The notes under the pieces: generated by a model
The model's input: the letters and a program-made list of their open reading frames with translations, nothing else
Told to the model about the DNA's origin: nothing
Database searches by the model: none
Shown here: piece by piece, positions 44,498-56,535 of the stretch
Layout: every line of letters starts with the position of its first letter
Position numbering within the stretch: the first letter of the stretch is position 1
Translations under genes and position numbers: made by a program
Assembly: GCA_918807975.1 (NCBI GenBank)
Contig: OU964923.1
Coordinates: 28,563,235-28,627,234 of the forward strand
Length of the DNA stretch: 64,000 bases
Direction of reading: 5' to 3'
Source: Aplidium turbinatum
Lineage: Eukaryota; Chordata; Ascidiacea; Aplousobranchia; Polyclinidae

Positions 44498-44615
44498 GCC
44501 TACAACACCTGGTATTCCCAGGCGGTCACCCATCCAAGTACTAACCAGGCTCGACGTTGCTTAACTTCCCAGATCGGACGAGATGGGGTGTTCTCAACGT
44601 GATATGGTCGTAGGC
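44498..44615 (-). rRNA. 5S: 5S rRNA
   Basis: Consensus body. Its upstream spacer is hybrid: B-type near the gene, A-type farther out. Confidence 0.97.
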
Positions 44616-44837
44616 GTCAGTGCAATTTAAACTAACGCTTTTATCTTGCTTTTTGAACGAAGCTCTAAAGCAAATTGAAGCAGTCTCCTTTCAAACGTAG
44701 CTGTCCAGGCTGGAATTCGATGCCAGGTTTTTCGCAAAATGGTCTCTTTTCATGACGTAAAATGAATAAATTTTTGTCCTAAATGTAATAGTATCGAGAT
44801 ATCTTTCATTAAAGATCAAAAGAAAGAAAAGAAAAAA

Positions 44838-44955
44838 GCCTACAACACCTGGTATTCCCAGGCGGTCACCCATCCAAGTACTAACCAGGCTCGACGTTGC
44901 TTAACTTCCCAGATCGGACGAGATGGGGTGTTCTCAACGTGATATGGTCGTAGGC
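44838..44955 (-). rRNA. 5S: 5S rRNA
   Basis: Consensus body; A spacer. Confidence 0.97.
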
Positions 44956-45178
44956 GTCAGTGCAATTTAAACTAACGCTTTTATCTTGCTTTTTGAACGA
45001 AGCTCTAAAGCAAATTGAAGCAATCTCGTTTGAAACGTAGCTGCCCAGGCTGGGATTCGATGCCAGGTTTTTCGCGAAATGGTCTCTTTTCATGACGTAA
45101 AATGAATAAATTTTTGTCCTAAATGTAATAGTATCGAGATATCTTTCATTAAAGATTAAAAGAAAAGAAAAGAAAAAA

Positions 45179-45296
45179 GCCTACAACACCTGGTATTCCC
45201 AGGCGGTCACCCATCCAAGTACTAACCAGGCTCGACGTTGCTTAACTTCCCAGATCGGACGAGATGGGGTGTTCTCAACGTGATATGGTCGTAGGC
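45179..45296 (-). rRNA. 5S: 5S rRNA
   Basis: Consensus body; A spacer. Confidence 0.97.
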
Positions 45297-45530
45297 GTCA
45301 GTGCAATTTAAACTAACGCTTTTATCTTGCTTTTTGAACGAAGCTCCAAAGCAAATTGAAGCAATCTCGTTTGAAACGTAGCTGCCCAGGCTGGGATTCG
45401 ATGCCAGGTTTTTCGCGAAATGGTCTCTTTTCATGACGTAAAATGAATAAATTTTTGTCCTAAATGTAATAGTATCGAGATATCTTTCATTAAAGATTAA
45501 AAGAAAAGAAAAGAAAAGAAAAAGAAAAAA

Positions 45531-45648
45531 GCCTACAACACCTGGTATTCCCAGGCGGTCACCCATCCAAGTACTAACCAGGCTCGACGTTGCTTAACTT
45601 CCCAGATCGGACGAGATGGGGTGTTCTCAACGTGATATGGTCGTAGGC
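45531..45648 (-). rRNA. 5S: 5S rRNA
   Basis: Consensus body; hybrid spacer (A-type GAGATTGC, then B-type blocks). Confidence 0.97.
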
Positions 45649-45869
45649 GTCAGTGCAATTTAAACTAACGCTTTTATCTTGCTTTTTGAACGAAGCTCTA
45701 AAGCAAATTGAAGCAATCTCGTTTCAAACGTAGCTGTCCAGGCTGGGATTCGATGCCAGGTTTTTCGCAAAATGGTCTCTTTTCATGATGTAAAGTGCAT
45801 AACTTTTTGTCCAAAGGGAAATAATATCGAGATATCTTTCATTAAAGATTAAAAGAATAAAAAAAAAAA

Positions 45870-45987
45870 GCCTACAACACCTGGTATTCCCAGGCGGTCA
45901 CCCATCCAAGTACTAACCAGGCTCGACGTTGCTTAATTTCCCAGATCGGACGAGATGGGGTGTTCTCAACGTGATATGGTCGTAGGC
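45870..45987 (-). rRNA. 5S: 5S rRNA, G51A variant
   Basis: G51A, here without a G46A/A74G neighbour. Downstream tract is T10 broken by ATTC. Confidence 0.95.
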
Positions 45988-46205
45988 GTCAGTGCAATTT
46001 AAACTAACGCGTTTATCTTGCTTTTTGAACGAAGCTCTAAAGCAAATTGAAGCAATCTCGTTTGAAACGTAGCTGCCCAGGCTGGGATTCGATGCCAGGT
46101 TTTTCGCGAAATGGTCTCTTTTCATGACGTAAAATGAATAAATTTTTGTCCTAAATGTAATAGTATCGAGATATCTTTCATTAAAGATCAAAAGAAAAGA
46201 AAAAA

Positions 46206-46323
46206 GCCTACAACACCTGGTATTCCCAGGCGGTCACCCATCCAAGTACTAACCAGGCTCGACGTTGCTTAACTTCCCAGATCGGACGAGATGGGGTGTT
46301 CTCAACGTGATATGGTCGTAGGC
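46206..46323 (-). rRNA. 5S: 5S rRNA
   Basis: Consensus body; B spacer; opens a 676-bp two-unit tandem duplication. Confidence 0.97.
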
Positions 46324-46545
46324 GTCAGTGCAATTTAAACTAACGCTTTTATCTTGCTTTTTGAACGAAGCTCTAAAGCAAATTGAAGCAGTCTCCTTTC
46401 AAACGTAGCTGTCCAGGCTGGAATTCGATGCCAGGTTTTTCGCAAAATGGTCTCTTTTCATGACGTAAAATGCATAACTTTTTGTCCAAAGGGAAATAAT
46501 ATCGAGATATCTTTCATTAAAGATTAAAAGAAAGAAAAGAAAAAA

Positions 46546-46663
46546 GCCTACAACACCTGGTATTCCCAGGCGGTCACCCATCCAAGTACTAACCAGGCTC
46601 GACGTTGCTTAACTTCCCAGATCGGACGAGACGGGGTGTTCTCAACGTGATATGGTCGTAGGC
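46546..46663 (-). rRNA. 5S: 5S rRNA, A32G variant
   Basis: A32G; A spacer. Confidence 0.96.
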
Positions 46664-46881
46664 GTCAGTGCAATTTAAACTAACGCTTTTATCTTGCTTT
46701 TTGAACGAAGCTCTAAAGCAAATTGAAGCAATCTCGTTTGAAACGTAGCTGCCCAGGCTGGGATTCGATGCCAGGTTTTTCGCGAAATGGTCTCTTTTCA
46801 TGACGTAAAATGAATAAATTTTTGTCCTAAATGTAATAGTATCGAGATATCTTTCATTAAAGATCAAAAGAAAAGAAAAAA

Positions 46882-46999
46882 GCCTACAACACCTGGTATT
46901 CCCAGGCGGTCACCCATCCAAGTACTAACCAGGCTCGACGTTGCTTAACTTCCCAGATCGGACGAGATGGGGTGTTCTCAACGTGATATGGTCGTAGGC
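46882..46999 (-). rRNA. 5S: 5S rRNA
   Basis: Consensus body; B spacer; paralogue of 46206. Confidence 0.97.
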
Positions 47000-47221
47000 G
47001 TCAGTGCAATTTAAACTAACGCTTTTATCTTGCTTTTTGAACGAAGCTCTAAAGCAAATTGAAGCAGTCTCCTTTCAAACGTAGCTGTCCAGGCTGGAAT
47101 TCGATGCCAGGTTTTTCGCAAAATGGTCTCTTTTCATGACGTAAAATGCATAACTTTTTGTCCAAAGGGAAATAATATCGAGATATCTTTCATTAAAGAT
47201 TAAAAGAAAGAAAAGAAAAAA

Positions 47222-47339
47222 GCCTACAACACCTGGTATTCCCAGGCGGTCACCCATCCAAGTACTAACCAGGCTCGACGTTGCTTAACTTCCCAGATCG
47301 GACGAGACGGGGTGTTCTCAACGTGATATGGTCGTAGGC
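47222..47339 (-). rRNA. 5S: 5S rRNA, A32G variant
   Basis: A32G; spacer hairpin changed to GATGTTTAATG. Confidence 0.96.
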
Positions 47340-47562
47340 GTCAGTGCAATTTAAACTAACGCTTTTATCTTGCTTTTTGAACGAAGCTCTAAAGCAAATT
47401 GAAGCAATCTCGTTTGAAACGTAGCTGCCCAGGCTGGGATTCGATGCCAGGTTTTTCGCGAAATGGTCTCTTTTCATGACGTAAAATGAATAAATTTTTG
47501 TCCTAAATGTAATAGTATCGAGATATCTTTCATTAAACATCAAAAGAAAAGAAAAGAAAAAA

Positions 47563-47680
47563 GCCTACAACACCTGGTATTCCCAGGCGGTCACCCATCC
47601 AAGTACTAACCAGGCTCGACGTTGCTTAACTTCCCAGATCGGACGAGATGGGGTGTTCTCAACGTGATATGGTCGTAGGC
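47563..47680 (-). rRNA. 5S: 5S rRNA
   Basis: Consensus body; private upstream TTGCTCTGAC. Confidence 0.97.
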
Positions 47681-47902
47681 GTCAGAGCAATTTAAACTAA
47701 CGCTTTTATCTTGCTTTTTGAACGAAGCTCTAAAGCAAATTGAAGCAATCTCGTTTGAAACGTAGCTGCCCAGGCTGGGATTCGATGCCAGGTTTTTCGC
47801 GAAATGGTCTCTTTTCATGACGTAAAATGAATAAATTTTTGTCCTAAATGTAATAGTATCGAGATATCTTTCATTAAAGATCAAAAGAAAGAAAAGAAAA
47901 AA

Positions 47903-48020
47903 GCCTACAACACCTGGTATTCCCAGGCGGTCACCCATCCAAGTACTAACCAGGCTCGACGTTGCTTAACTTCCCAGATCGGACGAGATGGGGTGTTCTC
48001 AACGTGATATGGTCGTAGGC
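47903..48020 (-). rRNA. 5S: 5S rRNA
   Basis: Consensus body; A spacer. Confidence 0.97.
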
Positions 48021-48238
48021 GTCAGTGCAATTTAAACTAACGCTTTTATCTTGCTTTTTGAACGAAGCTCCAAAGCAAATTGAAGCAATCTCGTTTGAAA
48101 CGTAGCTGCCCAGGCTGGGATTCGATGCCAGGTTTTTCGCGAAATGGTCTCTTTTCATGACGTAAAATGAATAAATTTTTGTCCTAAATGTAATAGTATC
48201 GAGATATCTTTCATTAAAGATTAAAAGAAAAGAAAAAA

Positions 48239-48356
48239 GCCTACAACACCTGGTATTCCCAGGCGGTCACCCATCCAAGTACTAACCAGGCTCGACGTTG
48301 CTTAACTTCCCAGATCGGACGAGATGGGGTGTTCTCAACGTGATATGGTCGTAGGC
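48239..48356 (-). rRNA. 5S: 5S rRNA
   Basis: Consensus body; A spacer. Confidence 0.97.
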
Positions 48357-48578
48357 GTCAGTGCAATTTAAACTAACGCTTTTATCTTGCTTTTTGAACG
48401 AAGCTCCAAAGCAAATTGAAGCAATCTCGTTTGAAACGTAGCTGCCCAGGCTGGGATTCGATGCCAGGTTTTTCGCGAAATGGTCTCTTTTCATGACGTA
48501 AAATGAATAAATTTTTGTCCTAAATGTAATAGTATCGAGATATCTTTCATTAAAGATCAAAAGAAAGAAAAGAAAAAA

Positions 48579-48696
48579 GCCTACAACACCTGGTATTCCC
48601 AGGCGGTCACCCATCCAAGTACTAACCAGGCTCGACGTTGCTTAACTTCCCAGATCGGACGAGATGGGGTGTTCTCAACGTGATATGGTCGTAGGC
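48579..48696 (-). rRNA. 5S: 5S rRNA
   Basis: Consensus body; GATGTTTAATG hairpin variant. Confidence 0.97.
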
Positions 48697-48919
48697 GTCA
48701 GTGCAATTTAAACTAACGCTTTTATCTTGCTTTTTGAACGAAGCTCTAAAGCAAATTGAAGCAATCTCGTTTGAAACGTAGCTGCCCAGGCTGGGATTCG
48801 ATGCCAGGTTTTTCGCGAAATGGTCTCTTTTCATGACGTAAAATGAATAAATTTTTGTCCTAAATGTAATAGTATCGAGATATCTTTCATTAAACATCAA
48901 AAGAAAAGAAAAGAAAAAA

Positions 48920-49037
48920 GCCTACAACACCTGGTATTCCCAGGCGGTCACCCATCCAAGTACTAACCAGGCTCGACGTTGCTTAACTTCCCAGATCGGA
49001 CGAGATGGGGTGTTCTCAACGTGATATGGTCGTAGGC
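48920..49037 (-). rRNA. 5S: 5S rRNA
   Basis: Consensus body; A spacer. Confidence 0.97.
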
Positions 49038-49259
49038 GTCAGTGCAATTTAAACTAACGCTTTTATCTTGCTTTTTGAACGAAGCTCCAAAGCAAATTGA
49101 AGCAATCTCGTTTGAAACGTAGCTGCCCAGGCTGGGATTCGATGCCAGGTTTTTCGCGAAATGGTCTCTTTTCATGACGTAAAATGAATAAATTTTTGTC
49201 CTAAATGTAATAGTATCGAGATATCTTTCATTAAAGATCAAAAGAAAGAAAAGAAAAAA

Positions 49260-49377
49260 GCCTACAACACCTGGTATTCCCAGGCGGTCACCCATCCAAG
49301 TACTAACCAGGCTCGACGTTGCTTAACTTCCCAGATCGGACGAGATGGGGTGTTCTCAACGTGATATGGTCGTAGGC
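49260..49377 (-). rRNA. 5S: 5S rRNA
   Basis: Consensus body; A spacer. Confidence 0.97.
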
Positions 49378-49600
49378 GTCAGTGCAATTTAAACTAACGC
49401 TTTTATCTTGCTTTTTGAACGAAGCTCCAAAGCAAATTGAAGCAATCTCGTTTGAAACGTAGCTGCCCAGGCTGGGATTCGATGCCAGGTTTTTCGCGAA
49501 ATGGTCTCTTTTCATGACGTAAAATGAATAAATTTTTGTCCTAAATGTAATAGTATCGAGATATCTTTCATTAAAGATTAAAAGAAAAGAAAAGAAAAAA

Positions 49601-49718
49601 GCCTACAACACCTGGTATTCCCAGGCGGTCACCCATCCAAGTACTAACCAGGCTCGACGTTGCTTAACTTCCCAGATCGGACGAGATGGGGTGTTCTCAA
49701 CGTGATATGGTCGTAGGC
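49601..49718 (-). rRNA. 5S: 5S rRNA
   Basis: Consensus body; private spacer change GCTGTAGAGC. Confidence 0.97.
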
Positions 49719-49940
49719 GTCAGTGCAATTTAAACTAACGCTTTTATCTTGCTTTTTGAACGAAGCTCTACAGCAAATTGAAGCAATCTCGTTTGAAACG
49801 TAGCTGCCCAGGCTGGGATTCGATGCCAGGTTTTTCGCGAAATGGTCTCTTTTCATGACGTAAAATGAATAAATTTTTGTCCTAAATGTAATAGTATCGA
49901 GATATCTTTCATTAAAGATCAAAAGAAAGAAAAGAAAAAA

Positions 49941-50058
49941 GCCTACAACACCTGGTATTCCCAGGCGGTCACCCATCCAAGTACTAACCAGGCTCGACGT
50001 TGCTTAACTTCCCAGATCGGACGAGATGGGGTGTTCTCAACGTGATATGGTCGTAGGC
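49941..50058 (-). rRNA. 5S: 5S rRNA
   Basis: Consensus body; A spacer. Confidence 0.97.
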
Positions 50059-50281
50059 GTCAGTGCAATTTAAACTAACGCTTTTATCTTGCTTTTTGAA
50101 CGAAGCTCTAAAGCAAATTGAAGCAATCTCGTTTGAAACGTAGCTGCCCAGGCTGGGATTCGATGCCAGGTTTTTCGCGAAATGGTCTCTTTTCATGACG
50201 TAAAATGAATAAATTTTTGTCCTAAATGTAATAGTATCGAGATATCTTTCATTAAAGATTAAAAGAAAAGAAAAGAAAAAA

Positions 50282-50399
50282 GCCTACAACACCTGGTATT
50301 CCCAGGCGGTCACCCATCCAAGTACTAACCAGGCTCGACGTTGCTTAATTTCCCAGATCGGACGAGATGGGGTGTTCTCAACGTGATATGGTCGTAGGC
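50282..50399 (-). rRNA. 5S: 5S rRNA, G51A variant
   Basis: G51A; GATAAACGCG spacer; no G46A/A74G neighbour. Confidence 0.95.
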
Positions 50400-50616
50400 G
50401 TCAGTGCAATTTAAACTAACGCGTTTATCTTGCTTTTTGAACGAAGCTCTAAAGCAAATTGAAGCAATCTCGTTTGAAACGTAGCTGCCCAGGCTGGGAT
50501 TCGATGCCAGGTTTTTCGCGAAATGGTCTCTTTTCATGACGTAAAATGAATAAATTTTTGTCCTAAATGTAATAGTATCGAGATATCTTTCATTAAAGAT
50601 CAAAAGAAAAGAAAAA

Positions 50617-50734
50617 GCCTACAACACCTGGTATTCCCAGGCGGTCACCCATCCAAGTACTAACCAGGCTCGACGTTGCTTAACTTCCCAGATCGGACGA
50701 GATGGGGTGTTCTCAACGTGATATGGTCGTAGGC
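50617..50734 (-). rRNA. 5S: 5S rRNA
   Basis: Consensus body; T5 terminator; B spacer. Confidence 0.97.
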
Positions 50735-50957
50735 GTCAGTGCAATTTAAACTAACGCTTTTATCTTGCTTTTTGAACGAAGCTCTAAAGCAAATTGAAGC
50801 AGTCTCCTTTCAAACGTAGCTGTCCAGGCTGGAATTCGATGCCAGGTTTTTTGCAAAATGGTCTCTTTTCATGACGTAAAGTGCATAACTTTTTGTCCAA
50901 AGGGAAATAATATCGAGATATCTTTCATTAAAGATTAAAAGAAAAGAAAAGAAAATA

Positions 50958-51075
50958 GCCTACAACACCTGGTATTCCCAGGCGGTCACCCATCCAAGTA
51001 CTAACCAGGCTCGACGTTGCTTAACTTCCCAGATCGGACGAGATGGGGTGTTCTCAACGTGATATGGTCGTAGGC
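50958..51075 (-). rRNA. 5S: 5S rRNA
   Basis: Consensus body; CTATTTT terminator. Confidence 0.97.
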
Positions 51076-51298
51076 GTCAGTGCAATTTAAACTAACGCGT
51101 TTATCTTGCTTTTTGAACGAAGCTCTAAAGCAAATTGAAGCAATCTCGTTTGAAACGTAGCTGCCCAGGCTGGGATTCGATGCCAGGTTTTTCGCGAAAT
51201 GGTCTCTTTTCATGACGTAAAATGAATAAATTTTTGTCCTAAATGTAATAGTATCGAGATATCTTTCATTAAAGATCAAAAGAAAAGAAAAGAAAAAA

Positions 51299-51416
51299 GC
51301 CTACAACACCTGGTATTCCCAGGCGGTCACCCATCCAAGTACTAACCAGGCTCGACGTTGCTTAACTTCCCAGATCGGACGAGATGGGGTGTTCTCAACG
51401 TGATATGGTCGTAGGC
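51299..51416 (-). rRNA. 5S: 5S rRNA
   Basis: Consensus body. Upstream flank TTTAAATTTCACTGAC and AAAAGCC are shared only with 57105; B spacer with CTGCCCAGG. It is the empty-site paralogue of the hAT-bearing unit. Confidence 0.97.
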
Positions 51417-51638
51417 GTCAGTGAAATTTAAACTAAGGCTTTTATCTTGCTTTTTGAACGAAGCTCTAAAGCAAATTGAAGCAGTCTCCTTTCAAACGTA
51501 GCTGCCCAGGCTGGGATTCGATGCCAGGTTTTTCGCAAAATGGTCTCTTTTCATGACGTAAAGTGCATAACTTTTTGTCCAAAGGGAAATAATATCGAGA
51601 TATCTTTCATTAAAGATCAAAAGAAAGAAAAGAAAAAA

Positions 51639-51756
51639 GCCTAGAACACCTGGTATTCCCAGGCGGTCACCCATCCAAGTACTAACCAGGCTCGACGTTG
51701 CTTAACTTCCCAGATCGGACGAGATGGGGTGTTCTCAACGTGATATGGTCGTAGGC
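51639..51756 (-). rRNA. 5S: 5S rRNA
   Basis: G113C in the terminal helix, private. Confidence 0.94.
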
Positions 51757-51979
51757 GTCAGTGCAATTTAAACTAACGCTTTTATCTTGCTTTTTGAACG
51801 AAGCTCCAAAGCAAATTGAAGCAATCTCGTTTGAAACGTAGCTGCCCAGGCTGGGATTCGATGCCAGGTTTTTCGCGAAATGGTCTCTTTTCATGACGTA
51901 AAATGAATAAATTTTTGTCCTAAATGTAATAGTATCGAGATATCTTTCATTAAAGATTAAAAGAAAAGAAAAGAAAAAA

Positions 51980-52097
51980 GCCTACAACACCTGGTATTCC
52001 CAGGCGGTCACCCATCCAAGTACTAACCAGGCTCGACGTTGCTTAACTTCCCAGATCGGACGAGATGGGGTGTTCTCAACGTGATATGGTCGTAGGC
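51980..52097 (-). rRNA. 5S: 5S rRNA
   Basis: Consensus body; GATGTTTAATG hairpin variant. Confidence 0.97.
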
Positions 52098-52320
52098 GTC
52101 AGTGCAATTTAAACTAACGCTTTTATCTTGCTTTTTGAACGAAGCTCTAAAGCAAATTGAAGCAATCTCGTTTGAAACGTAGCTGCCCAGGCTGGGATTC
52201 GATGCCAGGTTTTTCGCGAAATGGTCTCTTTTCATGACGTAAAATGAATAAATTTTTGTCCTAAATGTAATAGTATCGAGATATCTTTCATTAAACATCA
52301 AAAGAAAAGAAAAGAAAAAA

Positions 52321-52438
52321 GCCTACAACACCTGGTATTCCCAGGCGGTCACCCATCCAAGTACTAACCAGGCTCGACGTTGCTTAACTTCCCAGATCGG
52401 ACGAGATGGGGTGTTCTCAACGTGATATGGTCGTAGGC
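52321..52438 (-). rRNA. 5S: 5S rRNA
   Basis: Consensus body; A spacer. Confidence 0.97.
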
Positions 52439-52660
52439 GTCAGTGCAATTTAAACTAACGCTTTTATCTTGCTTTTTGAACGAAGCTCTAAAGCAAATTG
52501 AAGCAATCTCGTTTGAAACGTAGCTGCCCAGGCTGGGATTCGATGCCAGGTTTTTCGCGAAATGGTCTCTTTTCATGACGTAAAATGAATAAATTTTTGT
52601 CCTAAATGTAATAGTATCGAGATATCTTTCATTAAAGATCAAAAGAAAGAAAAGAAAAAA

Positions 52661-52778
52661 GCCTACAACACCTGGTATTCCCAGGCGGTCACCCATCCAA
52701 GTACTAACCAGGCTCGACGTTGCTTAACTTCCCAGATCGGACGAGATGGGGTGTTCTCAACGTGATATGGTCGTAGGC
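52661..52778 (-). rRNA. 5S: 5S rRNA
   Basis: Consensus body; A spacer. Confidence 0.97.
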
Positions 52779-53001
52779 GTCAGTGCAATTTAAACTAACG
52801 CTTTTATCTTGCTTTTTGAACGAAGCTCTAAAGCAAATTGAAGCAATCTCGTTTGAAACGTAGCTGCCCAGGCTGGGATTCGATGCCAGGTTTTTCGCGA
52901 AATGGTCTCTTTTCATGACGTAAAATGAATAAATTTTTGTCCTAAATGTAATAGTATCGAGATATCTTTCATTAAAGATTAAAAGAAAAGAAAAGAAAAA
53001 A

Positions 53002-53119
53002 GCCTACAACACCTGGTATTCCCAGGCGGTCACCCATCCAAGTACTAACCAGGCTCGACGTTGCTTAACTTCCCAGATCGGACGAGATGGGGTGTTCTCA
53101 ACGTGATATGGTCGTAGGC
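53002..53119 (-). rRNA. 5S: 5S rRNA
   Basis: Consensus body; GATAAACGCG spacer. Confidence 0.97.
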
Positions 53120-53341
53120 GTCAGTGCAATTTAAACTAACGCGTTTATCTTGCTTTTTGAACGAAGCTCTAAAGCAAATTGAAGCAATCTCGTTTGAAAC
53201 GTAGCTGCCCAGGCTGGGATTCGATGCCAGGTTTTTCGCGAAATGGTCTCTTTTCATGACGTAAAATGAATAAATTTTTGTCCTAAATGTAATAGTATCG
53301 AGATATCTTTCATTAAAGATCAAAAGAAAGAAAAGATAAAA

Positions 53342-53459
53342 ACCTACAACACCTGGTATTCCCAGGCGGTCACCCATCCAAGTAATAACCAGGCTCGACG
53401 TTGCTTAACTTCCCAGATCGGACGAGATGGGGTGTTCTCAACGTGATATGGTCGTAGGC
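53342..53459 (-). rRNA. 5S: 5S rRNA
   Basis: Two changes, G75T and C118T, and an altered TTTTTATC terminator. Confidence 0.92.
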
Positions 53460-53687
53460 GTCAGTGCAATTTAAACTAACGCTTTTATCTTGCTTTTTGA
53501 ACGAAGCTCTAAAGCAAATTGAAGCAATCTCGTTTGAAACGTAGCTGCCCAGGCTGGGATTCGATGCCAGGTTTTTCGCGAAATGGTCTCTTTTCATGAC
53601 GTAAAATGAATAAATTTTTGTCCTAAATGTAATAGTATCGAGATATCTTTCATTAAAGATTAAAAGAAAAGAAAAGAAAAGAAAAAA

Positions 53688-53805
53688 GCCTACAACACCT
53701 GGTATTCCCAGGCGGTCACCCATCCAAGTACTAACCAGGCTCGACGTTGCTTAATTTCCCAGATCGGACGAGATGGGGTGTTCTCAACGTGATATGGTCG
53801 TAGGC
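53688..53805 (-). rRNA. 5S: 5S rRNA, G51A variant
   Basis: G51A; A spacer with TTTGCAAAA. Confidence 0.95.
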
Positions 53806-54023
53806 GTCAGTGCAATTTAAACTAACGCGTTTATCTTGCTTTTTGAACGAAGCTCTAAAGCAAATTGAAGCAATCTCGTTTGAAACGTAGCTGCCCAGGC
53901 TGGGATTCGATGCCAGGTTTTTTGCGAAATGGTCTCTTTTCATGACGTAAAATGAATAAATTTTTGTCCTAAATGTAATAGTATCGAGATATCTTTCATT
54001 AAAGATCAAAAGAAAAGAAAAAA

Positions 54024-54141
54024 GCCTACAACACCTGGTATTCCCAGGCGGTCACCCATCCAAGTACTAACCAGGCTCGACGTTGCTTAACTTCCCAGAT
54101 CGGACGAGATGGGGTGTTCTCAACGTGATATGGTCGTAGGC
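54024..54141 (-). rRNA. 5S: 5S rRNA
   Basis: Consensus body; B spacer. Confidence 0.97.
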
Positions 54142-54363
54142 GTCAGTGCAATTTAAACTAACGCTTTTATCTTGCTTTTTGAACGAAGCTCTAAAGCAAA
54201 TTGAAGCAGTCTCCTTTCAAACGTAGCTGTCCAGGCTGGAATTCGATGCCAGGTTTTTCGCAAAATGGTCTCTTTTCATGACGTAAAGTGCATAACTTTT
54301 TGTCCAAAGGGAAATAATATCGAGATATCTTTCATTAAAGATTAAAAGAAAGAAAAGAAAATA

Positions 54364-54481
54364 GCCTACAACACCTGGTATTCCCAGGCGGTCACCCATC
54401 CAAGTACTAACCAGGCTCGACGTTACTTAACTTCCCAGATCGGACGAGATGGGGTGTTCTCAACGTGATATGGTCGTAGAC
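54364..54481 (-). rRNA. 5S: 5S rRNA
   Basis: C2T and C57T (box A); CTATTTT terminator. Confidence 0.93.
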
Positions 54482-54704
54482 GTCAGTGCAATTTAAACTA
54501 ACGCGTTTATCTTGCTTTTTGAACGAAGCTCTAAAGCAAATTGAAGCAATCTCGTTTGAAACGTAGCTGCCCAGGCTGGGATTCGATGCCAGGTTTTTCG
54601 CGCAATGGTCTCTTTTCATGACGTAAAATGAATAAATTTTTGTCCTAAATGTAATAGTATCGAGATATCTTTCATTAAAGATCAAAAGAAAAGAAAAGAA
54701 AAAA

Positions 54705-54822
54705 GCCTACAACACCTGGTATTCCCAGGCGGTCACCCATCCAAGTACTAACCAGGCTCGACGTTGCTTAACTTCCCAGATCGGACGAGATGGGGTGTTC
54801 TCAACGTGATATGGTCGTAGGC
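54705..54822 (-). rRNA. 5S: 5S rRNA
   Basis: Consensus body; A spacer. Confidence 0.97.
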
Positions 54823-55044
54823 GTCAGTGCAATTTAAACTAACGCTTTTATCTTGCTTTTTGAACGAAGCTCTAAAGCAAATTGAAGCAATCTCGTTTGA
54901 AACGTAGCTGCCCAGGCTGGGATTCGATGCCAGGTTTTTCGCGAAATGGTCTCTTTTCATGACGTAAAATGAATAAATTTTTGTCCTAAATGTAATAGTA
55001 TCGAGATATCTTTCATTAAAGATCAAAAGAAAGAAAAGAAAAAA

Positions 55045-55162
55045 GCCTACAACACCTGGTATTCCCAGGCGGTCACCCATCCAAGTACTAACCAGGCTCG
55101 ACGTTGCTTAACTACCCAGATCGGACGAGATGGGGTGTTCTCAACGTGATATGGTCGTAGGC
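55045..55162 (-). rRNA. 5S: 5S rRNA
   Basis: A49T; A spacer with private CGAGTCCC. Confidence 0.95.
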
Positions 55163-55385
55163 GTCAGTGCAATTTAAACTAACGCTTTTATCTTGCTTTT
55201 TGAACGAAGCTCTAAAGCAAATTGAAGCAATCTCGTTTGAAACGTAGCTGCCCAGGCTGGGACTCGATGCCAGGTTTTTCGCGAAATGGTCTCTTTTCAT
55301 GACGTAAAATGAATAAATTTTTGTCCTAAATGTAATAGTATCGAGATATCTTTCATTAAAGATTAAAAGAAAAGAAAAGAAAAAA

Positions 55386-55503
55386 GCCTACAACACCTGG
55401 TATTCCCAGGCGGTCACCCATCCAAGTACTAACCAGGCTCGACGTTGCTTAACTTCCCAGATCGGACGAGATGGGGTGTTCTCAACGTGATATGGTCGTA
55501 GGC
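55386..55503 (-). rRNA. 5S: 5S rRNA
   Basis: Consensus body; A spacer. Confidence 0.97.
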
Positions 55504-55736
55504 GTCAGTGCAATTTAAACTAACGCTTTTATCTTGCTTTTTGAACGAAGCTCTAAAGCAAATTGAAGCAATCTCGTTTGAAACGTAGCTGCCCAGGCTG
55601 GGATTCGATGCCAGGTTTTTCGCGAAATGGTCTCTTTTCATGACGTAAAATGAATAAATTTTTGTCCTAAATGTAATAGTATCGAGATATCTTTCATTAA
55701 AGATTAAAAGAAAAGAAAAGAAAAGAAAAGAAAAAA

Positions 55737-55854
55737 GCCTACAACACCTGGTATTCCCAGGCGGTCACCCATCCAAGTACTAACCAGGCTCGACGTTGCT
55801 TAACTTCCCAGATCGGACGAGATGGGGTGTTCTCAACGTGATATGGTCGTAGGC
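55737..55854 (-). rRNA. 5S: 5S rRNA
   Basis: Consensus body; long CTTTT tract (351-bp step). Confidence 0.97.
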
Positions 55855-56077
55855 GTCAGTGCAATTTAAACTAACGCTTTTATCTTGCTTTTTGAACGAA
55901 GCTCCAAAGCAAATTGAAGCAATCTCGTTTGAAACGTAGCTGCCCAGGCTGGGATTCGATGCCAGGTTTTTCGCGAAATGGTCTCTTTTCATGACGTAAA
56001 ATGAATAAATTTTTGTCCTAAATGTAATAGTATCGAGATATCTTTCATTAAAGATTAAAAGAAAAGAAAAGAAAAAA

Positions 56078-56195
56078 GCCTACAACACCTGGTATTCCCA
56101 GGCGGTCACCCATCCAAGTACTAACCAGGCTCGACGTTGCTTAACTTCCCAGATCGGACGAGATGGGGTGTTCTCAACGTGATATGGTCGTAGGC
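56078..56195 (-). rRNA. 5S: 5S rRNA
   Basis: Consensus body; CATTGCGCG spacer. Confidence 0.97.
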
Positions 56196-56417
56196 GTCAG
56201 TGCAATTTAAACTAACGCGTTTATCTTGCTTTTTGAACGAAGCTCTAAAGCAAATTGAAGCAATCTCGTTTGAAACGTAGCTGCCCAGGCTGGGATTCGA
56301 TGCCAGGTTTTTCGCGCAATGGTCTCTTTTCATGACGTAAAATGAATAAATTTTTGTCCTAAATGTAATAGTATCGAGATATCTTTCATTAAAGATCAAA
56401 AGAAAGAAAAGAAAAAA

Positions 56418-56535
56418 GCCTACAACACCTGGTATTCCCAGGCGGTCACCCATCCAAGTACTAACCAGGCTCGACGTTGCTTAACTTCCCAGATCGGACG
56501 AGATGGGGTGTTCTCAACGTGATATGGTCGTAGGC
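56418..56535 (-). rRNA. 5S: 5S rRNA
   Basis: Consensus body; A spacer. Confidence 0.97.

Noticed and set aside
43357-44533. 171-codon open frames that seem to start in a 5S gene and continue into LINE coding sequence
   Set aside because: Only the LINE part (about 140 codons) is real coding sequence. The first 30 or so codons are 5S gene and spacer joined by the insertion, so this is not a host fusion gene.
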